Assembly: GCF_900067135.1 (NCBI RefSeq)
Contig: NZ_FJUR01000001.1
Span: forward strand, 3,351,501 to 3,415,500
Direction of reading: 5' to 3'
DNA length: 64,000 bases
Origin: Rhizobium sp. 9140
GTDB lineage: Bacteria; Pseudomonadota; Alphaproteobacteria; Rhizobiales; Rhizobiaceae
Under the pieces are notes generated by a model. The model did no database searches. It saw only the letters and a list, made by a program, of their open reading frames with translations, and was not told the DNA's origin. Below, one piece after another: positions 18,391 to 25,518 of the stretch. The position numbers were made by a program, and so were the translations under genes. Each line of letters begins with the position of its first letter. The stretch's first letter is position 1.

Positions 18391-18422
18391 TCGCGAAAGC
18401 CCGCAACTCCGGGCTTTCGCGA
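18391..18422. terminator. Perfect 13-bp hairpin just inside attL
   Basis: TCGCGAAAGCCCG and CGGGCTTTCGCGA form a perfect stem with a 6-base loop (CAACTC). It lies 10 bases inside the att core. There is no immediate T-run, but it could insulate phage and host transcription, or be part of the attP complex. Confidence 0.5.
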
Positions 18423-18460
18423 GCAAACCTTTCCCTCTTTGTTCTAATCATGTTCCGCAA

Positions 18461-18480
18461 AACTGTGCGGAAGCTGTGCG
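18461..18480. promoter_or_regulatory. Candidate integrase arm-type sites, left arm
   Basis: AACTGTGCGGAAGCTGTGCG is a tandem pair of a 10-base motif. It matches 18 of 20 positions with the pair at 60251-60270 beside attR, in the same orientation. Paired direct repeats on both attP arms are the usual layout of arm-type binding sites for tyrosine integrases. Confidence 0.6.
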
Positions 18481-18525
18481 AAAACGGCCAACCTAAGCCG
18501 CGCCGCAGATCGAACGGGAGAGGTT

Positions 18526-19404
18526 ATGAACGAGGTCTTCAGGCGCCCTTTGCAAGCGCCGATCCCCCGCTTTGTAAGACTGCCCAAAACATTTTCTGAA
18601 GCGGCATCCAGCTATATCGAGCATGGCGGCGAGGCGAAGTATCTGCGGCACGTCATCGATCGCATTGGTGATGTGGACGTCACCTCGATATACCCGTTCG
18701 ATGTCCGCGAACTTGCAAAAGAGCTTTTGCCAACGCAGCGAAACTCCACCCGAAACAGATGCGTGATCACGCCGATCCGAGCCGTCCTCAATCACGCCTA
18801 CGATCGAGGATGGGGAGACATCGTCCGTATCAAGAACATGAAAGAGGAGCGGCCTCGTAGAAAGAAAGCGGCGTCGCAGGCATGGCTGCACGCATTCGTT
18901 CGTCAGTGCTCAATGGATCGCCTGGAGCATCTTGCCAACCTCGTTCTTTTCATGAGCCAAACCGGCGCTCGCGTATCAGAGGCCGTCGCGCTTCAATGGC
19001 GAAACGTCGACCTTGCGCGCCGCACTGCGCTGCTGGTCAAGACCAAGACGGATCACAACTCGACGCGCCATTTGACAGACCAGCTCGTCGCCCGGCTCTA
19101 TGCAGCGTCGCCGAATGCATCACCTGACGGAAGAGTGTTTCGCTACACCAACCGGCATTCCGTCAATGAGCGTATTGCCGCCGTCTGTGCCCGCGCAGGG
19201 ATTTCCTACAAGCCGTCACACACATGCGGCCGGCACGCTTTTGCGAATAATACCCTTGCTATGGGAATAGATATCAAGTCTGCGATGGATGCCGGCGGCT
19301 GGCGCAGCATCAATGTGTTTCTCGGCACGTATGCCAACCCGCGGAACTCCGGCCGGGTGGTGGCCGATCGTCACAACCTCTACCAGTTCGACACGGATCT
19401 ATAA
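18526..19404 (+). CDS. Tyrosine recombinase/phage integrase, attL side
   Basis: The 292-residue protein has a SAM-like core-binding domain (about 15-115) and a catalytic domain with Arg in MSQTGARVSEAVALQW, Lys in VKTKTDH, the His/Arg box in SHTCGRHAFAN, and Tyr in NVFLGTYANP. The His box has one residue more than the usual HxxR spacing. All catalytic residues appear present. GGGAGAGG precedes the ATG. It lies about 145 bases inside attL, reading inward. A second complete integrase lies at attR, so which one acts on the tRNA site is open. Confidence 0.88.
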   Translation: MNEVFRRPLQAPIPRFVRLPKTFSEAASSYIEHGGEAKYLRHVIDRIGDVDVTSIYPFDVRELAKELLPTQRNSTRNRCVITPIRAVLNHAYDRGWGDIVRIKNMKEERPRRKKAASQAWLHAFVRQCSMDRLEHLANLVLFMSQTGARVSEAVALQWRNVDLARRTALLVKTKTDHNSTRHLTDQLVARLYAASPNASPDGRVFRYTNRHSVNERIAAVCARAGISYKPSHTCGRHAFANNTLAMGIDIKSAMDAGGWRSINVFLGTYANPRNSGRVVADRHNLYQFDTDL

Positions 19405-19539
19405 TACGGCTTGCTTGGATGGATACCCGAACGAGCCGGAAGATAGAGACGACGGCAAATTATTTCGATAGCCTCGGCATTGCGATTCGACGGCACATGT
19501 CTTACGCGTAGGCAACTAAATGCATGTGCGGGGGCGATA

Positions 19540-20352
19540 GTGCGCAGTCGGGATCTTCCGGAATTTGATAACCCGCCGCTGAATGAGATGATTGTCGGAG
19601 TTCAGTTCAATCCTGCGGAAACATACTCGCAGATTCGCGCCGGAGAAGTGTGGTCTTTGTTCAAGAAACGATACCCGCTACACGAAGAACACCCGCCTCT
19701 CCTTCCCCAGTTTGAGACCTTCGGGTTACCAGCACCGCCGCAGTTTGGCTTCAATATGGTCAACGGCGGGCAGCATGATCGCTTTTGGTTTCTCACGCCT
19801 GACCGACGAGAGCTGATACAGTTTCAAGAGGATCGCCTCTTGCATAACTGGAGGCAGGTGGACGGCGCCCCCACTGTAAAATACCCACGATTTGAAAACA
19901 TTCTAGATAAGTTTTCAGAGGAAGCCACGGAGCTGTCTAGGTATTTCTCGTCTATTGGAAGCCGACCTATTACATTCAATCAGGCTGAGATAACATATAC
20001 CAATCATATTGTCTTAAACAATAGCGACATTGGTTCGACACATGTTGACTATCTAAACGTTCTGAATTTAGAACGTGTCGTTGACCCAGACGACATCGTT
20101 TTTATTATGAGAAGAGTGCTTTCAAACGGCGAAAATCCATTTGCACGTCTGATTGTTGAGGCAAAAACCGCCGTTCACAATCAAACGTTTCAGAGAATGG
20201 TGGTTTTGTCGCTCACCGTAAGAGGCAACCCGCCGGATGGCAGCCTTGAAGATGTACTTTGGTTTCTTAAGTTGGGACACGAAGTGATCGTTGAGGAGTT
20301 TACCGCGATCACAACAGATTATGCTCATGAAGTTTGGGGCAGGACATACTGA
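19540..20352 (+). CDS. TIGR04255 family protein
   Basis: The protein (270 residues from the GTG at 19540; 290 from an ATG at 19480) matches the sporadically distributed TIGR04255 family: FDNPPLNEMIVGVQFNPAE near the start, a W..F...YP..E..PPL pattern, ELIQFQEDRLLHNWRQV, then YPRFENILDKF and the C-terminal HEVWGRTY. The GTG has GGGGG about 4 bases upstream and lies right before the conserved part. Function of the family is unknown. GC content is visibly lower than in neighbouring genes. Its stop overlaps the next start (TGATG), and the three genes 19540-21225 form one cassette. Confidence 0.75.
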   Translation: MRSRDLPEFDNPPLNEMIVGVQFNPAETYSQIRAGEVWSLFKKRYPLHEEHPPLLPQFETFGLPAPPQFGFNMVNGGQHDRFWFLTPDRRELIQFQEDRLLHNWRQVDGAPTVKYPRFENILDKFSEEATELSRYFSSIGSRPITFNQAEITYTNHIVLNNSDIGSTHVDYLNVLNLERVVDPDDIVFIMRRVLSNGENPFARLIVEAKTAVHNQTFQRMVVLSLTVRGNPPDGSLEDVLWFLKLGHEVIVEEFTAITTDYAHEVWGRTY

Positions 20353-20822
20353 TGGCAGCACAGGCCGCTACTAACACACCCTACTCCAGTAGTCACGCAC
20401 ATCGATATCCAACTGACCCATTCAACAAGAGGGTACTGCAGACCCGTGCACCTGACTGGGAAAGTTTAATCCTTACCAGGCTGGAGGAACTCGTGCGGCT
20501 GCCTTACAACTGGGACGGCTACGGGGGTACGGCAATTGGGTTTGGCTTAGCTACGTTCGTAATGAAGATGCTTGGTTCGGCATGCCCTCACGGGACGAGG
20601 GCGCCCGCAATTGTGCCTGCAGGCAATGGCGACGTTCAGGTCGAATGGCATACGTTTGAATATGATATTGAGCTACATGTTGAGGCTCCATTTCGGGTCC
20701 ACGCGTGCCGTGTGCACAATGGTGAGATAGAAGAACGATTGCTGACGAATGAATTCTCTCTCGTCGCCAATTGGCTGCGTGAGATGGAGGCAGCAATTGC
20801 CGCTCGAACCACCGCCGCGTGA
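20352..20822 (+). CDS. Unknown protein, partner of the TIGR04255 protein
   Basis: The 156-residue protein starts at an ATG that overlaps the upstream stop. A conserved-looking core reads LEELVRLPYNWDGYGGTAIG, followed by an IVPAGNGDVQVEWHTFEYDI segment and a C-terminal helix LVANWLREMEAAI. From memory, short proteins with this NWDGYG...VQ.EW pattern occur next to TIGR04255 genes; I could not check this. No signal peptide or membrane segment is seen. No function can be assigned. Confidence 0.65.
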   Translation: MAAQAATNTPYSSSHAHRYPTDPFNKRVLQTRAPDWESLILTRLEELVRLPYNWDGYGGTAIGFGLATFVMKMLGSACPHGTRAPAIVPAGNGDVQVEWHTFEYDIELHVEAPFRVHACRVHNGEIEERLLTNEFSLVANWLREMEAAIAARTTAA

Positions 20823-21225
20823 TGATCAGGGCCAGGTCATACCTCACGACCATCCAGAAGTTCTTGACGAACATGGCGTGATACGCCGCATATCCCGACA
20901 TCACCTTGTGATGGACGAGAAAGTTGGAGGCATGCGCGTGTCCTCAGCGGCCTTCAGTTGTTCCAGCGGCATAAATGGCGGCATGTCTGTTGATCTCGAA
21001 ACGTCGATTTTAGAGGCGGGTCTCGACCCGCGGATTTTCGTCATCAACCCTCCCTTCATTGGAGCGGTTCGCTTCATTGCAGGATATCTTCGATCGGAAA
21101 GCCTGTTAGTGGGGAGTGATCCACTCCCGGAGAACCCTCATCACGGTGAGGTATGGGGAAATTTTTCGAAAGGACTCCGTACTCGGCTCCTCAGCAACTC
21201 AGTTATGCTCGTAGAACCCCAGTAA
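20797..21225 (+). CDS. Unknown protein, third gene of the TIGR04255 cassette
   Basis: The 142-residue protein is read here from a TTG at 20797, which has GGAGG 6 bases upstream; it then overlaps the previous gene by 26 bases. The sequence begins MPLEPPPRDDQGQVIPHDHP, continues with VIRRISRHHLVMDEKVGGMR and contains SSAAFSCSSGINGGMSVDLE and NPHHGEVWGNF. Conserved-looking charged and glycine-rich motifs argue that it is a real gene. An ATG at 20749 in the same frame is an alternative start. The overlap suggests translational coupling in a three-gene unit. Function is unknown. Confidence 0.6.
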   Translation: MPLEPPPRDDQGQVIPHDHPEVLDEHGVIRRISRHHLVMDEKVGGMRVSSAAFSCSSGINGGMSVDLETSILEAGLDPRIFVINPPFIGAVRFIAGYLRSESLLVGSDPLPENPHHGEVWGNFSKGLRTRLLSNSVMLVEPQ

Positions 21226-21393
21226 CCACCACAACAATATACAGCTTGGGAAGCTTCGAGAACCCTGAGCCTTTTCAAGGCAGCGTTTCACTCAGTTGCG
21301 CCAGACGCCCCTATCAGCCCATGCAGCTTGACTCGGAATGCTGTGAGAACATACTGAGAACGAAATCTCAGTCAGCAGGCAGCGAGTCCCACC
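21226..21393. other. Gap after the TIGR04255 cassette
   Basis: No convincing gene lies here. ACTGAG...CTCAGT at about 21353-21372 forms a small 6-bp hairpin before the next gene; a longer frame (21153-21494) across the gap looks like a shadow. Confidence 0.35.
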
Positions 21394-21576
21394 ATGAGCG
21401 ACGAAAACAGAACGGCATCTACCGCCAAGATGGAGATGTACGAGCACTACTGCGTCGAGCCTTCATGTCGCGCATGGGGTTCCTTCGGCTATGACCGGGG
21501 CCGAGGCGTTACCGACTGGTGGTGCAGTGAGCACGTCCCGCGCGACGAGAACGGCGAGCGGAAGATGAGCTACTGA
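21394..21576 (+). CDS. Small cysteine-containing unknown phage protein
   Basis: The 60-residue protein MSDENRTASTAKMEMYEHYC... has the pattern C-x4-C...C-x2-H (YCVEPSCRAWGSFG and WWCSEHVPRD), which could bind zinc. It looks like a small accessory protein of rhizobial prophages, but no function is known. It is followed 4 bases later by the next gene. Confidence 0.6.
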   Translation: MSDENRTASTAKMEMYEHYCVEPSCRAWGSFGYDRGRGVTDWWCSEHVPRDENGERKMSY

Positions 21577-21580
21577 CGCC

Positions 21581-22033
21581 ATGGTGATGGGAGATCTGAA
21601 GACACCGCACGATCACGTCTACTTCGAGATCCGCATGGCCTACTCGCTCTCGCCTCAATACCAGAAGCGAGGATTCGGCGGGTCAAAGCCCGGCAAAGGC
21701 AGGCAGCCACGGGTTATCCTGCAACTGGCAAAGGCTATGGCCGCACGGCTCGACTATGCCCTGACGTTCGCCCCACACTCGGTTGCTGATCTCGAACGCG
21801 TCATCTGCTCGACAATGGAGGCATACGCGCCAGAAGCCGCCTATGAGACCGTCATTCGGGACGGCAACAAGCGGGAAGAAGCTCAGAGATTTTTGACCGG
21901 CCGGGTCACGGATGATCTGATTGCGGCCTTCACGTTCGAGAAGAAGGCATTTACCGGCCTGCATCCTATCACTGCTTCCAGCTACCCGCCGGGATGGAAC
22001 TGGCAAGAGCGACTGAAGAACGGAGAACTTTGA
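21581..22033 (+). CDS. Unknown phage protein
   Basis: The 150-residue protein starts MVMGDLKTPHDHVYFEIRMA (an ATG at 21587 is also possible). It is mixed alpha/beta in appearance, without membrane segments, and ends with PITASSYPPGWNWQERLKNG. No family is recognised. It lies in a small rightward block between the TIGR04255 cassette and the leftward lysis genes. Confidence 0.55.
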   Translation: MVMGDLKTPHDHVYFEIRMAYSLSPQYQKRGFGGSKPGKGRQPRVILQLAKAMAARLDYALTFAPHSVADLERVICSTMEAYAPEAAYETVIRDGNKREEAQRFLTGRVTDDLIAAFTFEKKAFTGLHPITASSYPPGWNWQERLKNGEL

Positions 22034-22089
22034 GCCCTGCGGAACGAGTCTCCACACTGATGGTTGTCCACACGAAAGGGAGACCCGTC

Positions 22090-22350
22090 ATGGAAGAAAT
22101 CTTCAGCCCCAAGTTTACCAAGGACCACCCGGACTATGCGCTGGAATGTGAGGAGGCGTTAGACCTACCCGTGCAGGAACTGATCGAGGATGCGGTTCAG
22201 GCCGGCTGGGATAACCGGACGATCTTTAAGGCTCTGGCGAAGCTCGCAGGGGCGAAGGCGTTGGCCTATGAGGAAGATCCGGACCCGGAGGATGACCCGG
22301 CCTTGTCCGACAGCAGCACGCCGGAGTTCGGCACATTCCCCGTCGAGTGA
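22090..22350 (+). CDS. Small acidic unknown phage protein
   Basis: The 86-residue protein MEEIFSPKFTKDHPDYALEC... is rich in Asp/Glu. AAAGGGAG lies 7 bases before this ATG, so an upstream in-frame start is rejected. DLPVQELIEDAVQAGWDNRT resembles a short helical domain. No family is recognised. A hairpin just after its stop closes the rightward block. Confidence 0.6.
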   Translation: MEEIFSPKFTKDHPDYALECEEALDLPVQELIEDAVQAGWDNRTIFKALAKLAGAKALAYEEDPDPEDDPALSDSSTPEFGTFPVE

Positions 22351-22356
22351 CCGCTC

Positions 22357-22385
22357 CCACCCCGCGCACCGCACGCACGGGGTGG
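22357..22385. terminator. Hairpin between convergent transcripts
   Basis: CCACCCCG (22357-22364) and CGGGGTGG (22378-22385) form a perfect 8-bp GC-rich stem. It separates the rightward block from the end of the long leftward late operon and could stop transcripts from both sides. Confidence 0.55.
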
Positions 22386-22423
22386 ATCAGGTCGCGCCGC
22401 GGAGAATCAGTAGCACGGACCGT

Positions 22424-22912
22424 TCAGCTTGCCGAGATCGATGTTCCGATCAGGATGCCGGCGATCAGCGATCCGATCCCAACAGCAAGAACCATCGACC
22501 AAATGGCCCTGCTTCCGATCTTGTCGTTCTTGACGCCAGGAGCCGACAGGAAGAGCATTCCCGAGACCATGAAGGCAAATGGCCAGAAGCCAGAGATAGC
22601 GCTCTCTGACCACGACACGGGCCTCCCTGCATAGTTGAATAGGATCACGTAAATCCTCTGGCAAAGAAGCACGCACCAAACGATGAAAATGCCGAGGATG
22701 AGCTGCAACTCGCCGCTATCGGCTCCGTCCCTCAGCGACTTCATTGCCGATGGGAACCATGTTGCCGTGATGATAATAGCGGTCCCGAAGGCCAGCGAGT
22801 TGAAGACATCCCGTAGAATGATGGCCGGCACGAACATCGCCGGAATCCAATAGGCCAGAACGGCCAGTACGGTGATGACGATGGCCTTGTTCGGGCTGAT
22901 GGTGCGGATCAT
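22424..22912 (-). CDS. Four-span membrane protein at the end of the lysis cassette
   Basis: The 162-residue protein is read from MIRTISPNKAIVITVLAVLA, where the start overlaps the upstream stop by 4 bases. It has four strong hydrophobic segments. It is the last gene of the leftward late operon, downstream of endolysin and holin-like genes. Its place suggests an accessory holin/antiholin or exclusion function, but no family is recognised. Confidence 0.6.
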   Translation of the reverse strand: MIRTISPNKAIVITVLAVLAYWIPAMFVPAIILRDVFNSLAFGTAIIITATWFPSAMKSLRDGADSGELQLILGIFIVWCVLLCQRIYVILFNYAGRPVSWSESAISGFWPFAFMVSGMLFLSAPGVKNDKIGSRAIWSMVLAVGIGSLIAGILIGTSISAS

Positions 22913-23124
22913 CGATGCTCTCCGGATACGATGCTGAGGACGTTGCCGGCAAGCTGCTGGCGGATTTGCCAAGATGAGCGTTCCGCCGCAACGACGACCT
23001 CCGCTGTTCTTGCCCGATGATGTTTGATCTCGGCTTCAATGGACTCGTCGCGATCGGCTGCCGCGACGTTAAGATGCGTTATCGGTTCGACGTGCCCGCC
23101 GAAGAGTTGCCTGAGGAGCCTCAT
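22909..23124 (-). CDS. Small unknown protein in the lysis cassette
   Basis: The 71-residue protein MRLLRQLFGGHVEPITHLNV... is mostly helical and charged, with AADRDESIEAEIKHHRARTA. It overlaps the genes on both sides by 4 bases. It has no lipobox or signal peptide, so it does not look like an outer-membrane spanin. Function unknown. Confidence 0.6.
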   Translation of the reverse strand: MRLLRQLFGGHVEPITHLNVAAADRDESIEAEIKHHRARTAEVVVAAERSSWQIRQQLAGNVLSIVSGEHR

Positions 23125-23402
23125 GCCATTCCCTTTCCGCGGACAGCGGCCAACAGAGCGTCGTTCTGGTTCTTGTAGTCCTTGGCGAACTCATAGCCGA
23201 GCTTCGCCTCGGTGACCCGGTCATCATAGATTTCCTTGATGAGCGCGTCCTTCGCCGCCAGCTCGACCTTATGGGCCGTGTCCTTCGCCTCGAGCTTATT
23301 CCACAGCTTGATGACCACATAAGCGAGAACGAGAACGCTCGTTCCGAGAACGCCTTCTGTCAGGTACGGGCGAGCGATTTCGTTTACGAGGTCAGGCTGC
23401 AT
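23121..23402 (-). CDS. Small protein with one membrane span and coiled coil (spanin-like layout)
   Basis: The 93-residue protein has a hydrophobic segment at about 17-33 (GVLGTSVLVLAYVVIKLW) followed by a charged helical region with heptad-like pattern. This N-in membrane anchor plus helix is the general plan of inner-membrane spanins (Rz-like), and the gene lies just after the holin-like gene. The assignment is by layout only. Confidence 0.6.
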   Translation of the reverse strand: MQPDLVNEIARPYLTEGVLGTSVLVLAYVVIKLWNKLEAKDTAHKVELAAKDALIKEIYDDRVTEAKLGYEFAKDYKNQNDALLAAVRGKGMA

Positions 23403-23414
23403 GCGGGCTTGCTC

Positions 23415-23711
23415 TTATTTCGACTGAACGATGATGTCTGGCTGGTTGGCCGGCGTCTGGATCACCACCGGCGCATCCTTCGGCAGCTGTTCGTCGATGG
23501 CCTTGGCAGCGTCGAGACCCTTTTGCGAGGGACGCCTGTAGATCGCCCAGGCGACTGTCCCGAGCGTGATGGCGCCGCCAACGATCGCGTCGAGGTTCTG
23601 GCTGAGGATTGCGCTCTGCTCGTCGTCGATCCAACCACGCGTGGCCAACGCCGCGCCGATCGCCGCGAGCGCATAGCGCAAGATCATGGGGAGATAGTTG
23701 GTGATGTTCAT
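23415..23711 (-). CDS. Holin-like small membrane protein
   Basis: The 98-residue protein has two hydrophobic segments (about 8-22 and 41-58: IVGGAITLGTVAWAIYRR) and a polar C-terminal tail. It lies 12 bases after the endolysin gene. Size, topology and position suit a class II-type phage holin that lets the endolysin reach the cell wall. Confidence 0.7.
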   Translation of the reverse strand: MNITNYLPMILRYALAAIGAALATRGWIDDEQSAILSQNLDAIVGGAITLGTVAWAIYRRPSQKGLDAAKAIDEQLPKDAPVVIQTPANQPDIIVQSK

Positions 23712-23723
23712 TTCAGGCTCCTT

Positions 23724-24371
23724 TCACGAGCGGTGGGCGTCGAGGATGGCATCGTGGAAGGCGTAGGCCTGCCGGGCGATGTCTTCGGCCTTGTCATTGC
23801 CGTTGATGATGCGACGGGCGCCGACCCAGTCGGCCGACTTGCTGTTGAGGTAGTCGCTCAGCTTCTTGCCGGTGAAGCGGCCATGGACCATGCCGTCGAA
23901 CATGATCCGGACGGCAGTCTTCGGCTCTAGGGCAGTGTCCGGCGCGCCCTCGATGCCGTAGGTCCGGTAGTTGTCGCGGCCGGTGATCTGCACGAGGCCG
24001 CGCCCGCGATAGCGCCAGCCGTCGCCGCTGGCCTCGCTGCCGTTGCCGATCCGATTGGCGTAGGCGCGATTGGCGATCTTCTCCGGCTTGCGCGCGTAGG
24101 AGTTAGCTTGAGCGGCCGTGAAGTATTTCGGGAAGGTGGCGCGCAGACCGGCCGCCGAATAGTTCAAGTTCTCGACCACCGGCTGCATGGCTCTGCCGGT
24201 CTCGTGGAAGGCCGTGGCCAGCATGTAGGCCAGCCAGCGGAGATCGGTGAGCCCCGACGCCTCCCATGCCGACAGGATCTCCTCCATGCCGGCAACCTGC
24301 CCTGGGGTCAGGCGCCCGTCGAAAAGCTGCGCAGAGGTTCGCACCCCCGCGAAGAAGGTCGCGTGCTTCAT
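23724..24371 (-). CDS. GH19 chitinase-like endolysin
   Basis: The 215-residue protein matches phage lysozymes of glycoside hydrolase family 19: MLATAFHETGRAMQPVVENL with the proposed catalytic Glu in HETG, NRIGNGSEASGDGWRYRGRG and LVQITGRDNYRTYG. It would cleave peptidoglycan glycan strands at the end of the lytic cycle. There is no signal peptide, so it needs a holin, which is found next to it. Length is normal. Confidence 0.9.
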   Translation of the reverse strand: MKHATFFAGVRTSAQLFDGRLTPGQVAGMEEILSAWEASGLTDLRWLAYMLATAFHETGRAMQPVVENLNYSAAGLRATFPKYFTAAQANSYARKPEKIANRAYANRIGNGSEASGDGWRYRGRGLVQITGRDNYRTYGIEGAPDTALEPKTAVRIMFDGMVHGRFTGKKLSDYLNSKSADWVGARRIINGNDKAEDIARQAYAFHDAILDAHRS

Positions 24372-24451
24372 GATGATGTTCCTGTGGTTGTGCGCAAGCC
24401 TCGCTTCAGCGAAGACGAGTAGGCTGGCCTTCTGACAATCAGGAGGCTGGG

Positions 24452-24628
24452 ATGGCTTCAGACGATATCAACTGGATGGCGTGGTTCGTCGTCGCCGAGC
24501 AAATGACGCGCGGCGAAAAGGACGCGGCTAAAATGGTGGCTGCGGGCATCCGGCTCGAAAGGCGCCGCTGGCTAGAGCAGCAATATTATCGGCCGCCAGC
24601 TACTTCAGGAGTGCCAGATGACGTATGA
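24452..24628 (+). CDS. Unknown 58-residue protein, opposite to the late operon
   Basis: The frame begins MASDDINWMAWFVVAEQMTR and has AGGAGG five bases before its ATG, a strong ribosome site. It is charged and probably helical. It reads against the lysis and tail genes and overlaps the next small gene by 11 bases. The pattern suggests an independently expressed accessory (moron-like) unit. Confidence 0.6.
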   Translation: MASDDINWMAWFVVAEQMTRGEKDAAKMVAAGIRLERRRWLEQQYYRPPATSGVPDDV

Positions 24629-24764
24629 CTGGGATGGAAAGCGGACACGGCAGCTGAAGATCATCCAGGGTGTTGCTGTCGGTATGACCGTCGTGGCGGT
24701 ATGTGCAGGCTTCGCAGCGCTGCTGGCCCTAGGTGCTGATCTTCCGTTCGGCCTAGTCGGGTAA
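24618..24764 (+). CDS. Unknown 48-residue single-span membrane protein
   Basis: The frame begins MTYDWDGKRTRQLKIIQGVA and continues as one hydrophobic span (VGMTVVAVCAGFAALLALGA) to a short tail. AGGAG lies about 6 bases before the ATG, inside the end of the 58-residue gene. Together they form a tiny rightward pair. Function unknown. Confidence 0.6.
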   Translation: MTYDWDGKRTRQLKIIQGVAVGMTVVAVCAGFAALLALGADLPFGLVG

Positions 24765-24825
24765 GGCGTCTAGGGCGACCTAGTAATAGCGAGGGCGATG
24801 CAGCTCGGATTAGATATCCAATAAC

Positions 24826-24839
24826 CGCGATTAATCGCG
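24826..24839. repeat. 14-bp perfect palindrome between convergent genes
   Basis: CGCGATTAATCGCG lies between the end of the rightward 48-residue gene and the end of the leftward coiled-coil gene. It could be a short bidirectional terminator stem or a protein-binding site. Confidence 0.4.
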
Positions 24840-24850
24840 ACTACCGTGAG

Positions 24851-25021
24851 CTATTCGCTGATGCTTTCGCGGATCGACGCTGCGTCATCTCTTGCCTGCT
24901 TCAGCTTCGCCTGCGTCGTTTCCAATTCGGAATTGAGATGCGCGAGATAGGTCTCATACTGTTCGGCCTCGCGATCGAGGCTCTGGGCTGCGCGCATCAT
25001 GGTTTCGTTGACATTGCTCAT
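24851..25021 (-). CDS. Small coiled-coil phage protein
   Basis: The 56-residue protein MSNVNETMMRAAQSLDREAE... is a continuous charged helix with heptad-like spacing (YLAHLNSELETTQAKLKQAR). A GAGAGGA motif precedes its ATG by 7-8 bases. It lies between the tail fibre region and the endolysin in the late operon. Function unknown. Confidence 0.6.
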   Translation of the reverse strand: MSNVNETMMRAAQSLDREAEQYETYLAHLNSELETTQAKLKQARDDAASIRESISE

Positions 25022-25102
25022 TTGGAAAATCCTCTCCGTTAGATTTCAGTTTGTGTGGTTGGTCGGCTGGAAGGCATTATCCGCCTCCATAGGTCTCCTT
25101 CT

Positions 25103-25507
25103 CTAGGCCCATGAGCCGTCTAAGACCGGGCCCACTGAGAAGCCTCTGTCGGAAACGACCGCATTATTCAGCGCCGCAAGCTCGGCCTGCAACGCGGCGA
25201 TTTGATCCTCAGCGGCTATGCGTGCCTGGCGCTCGGCGTTGGCATCGGCGATCGCAGCCTGCACCGCCTCATGCGCAACGGCTACCTCCGCCAAGGCGGC
25301 ATCGTTCACACCCTTCACAAGGACCGACGCCGGGAAGCCCAGCTCTTCCGCCTGCTCAGCAGTCAAGGCGTCGCTGAAACTCGTGACCATTTCGCTCGGC
25401 CGATGCGGGTTGGGAGAGCGCATTCCAAGAATGACGTGGAATGCAGATGGCTCCTTTTCATCGGAGGCGCGCCCTCGGTAGAGAAACTCATGCACATAAA
25501 CTTCCAT
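25103..25507 (-). CDS. Unknown protein downstream of the tail fibre gene
   Basis: The 134-residue protein is read from MEVYVHEFLYRGRASDEKEP, with AAGGAG about 7 bases upstream. Its C-terminal half is a long Ala-rich helix (QAAIADANAERQARIAAEDQ). It starts 11 bases after the tail fibre stop, a common place for tail fibre assembly chaperones, but no known chaperone motif is seen. Confidence 0.55.
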   Translation of the reverse strand: MEVYVHEFLYRGRASDEKEPSAFHVILGMRSPNPHRPSEMVTSFSDALTAEQAEELGFPASVLVKGVNDAALAEVAVAHEAVQAAIADANAERQARIAAEDQIAALQAELAALNNAVVSDRGFSVGPVLDGSWA

Positions 25508-25518
25508 GATCGCACTCC

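Noticed and set aside
21153..21494. 113-codon rightward frame across the gap after the TIGR04255 cassette
   Set aside because: It overlaps two better frames, has unlikely composition and no ribosome site.
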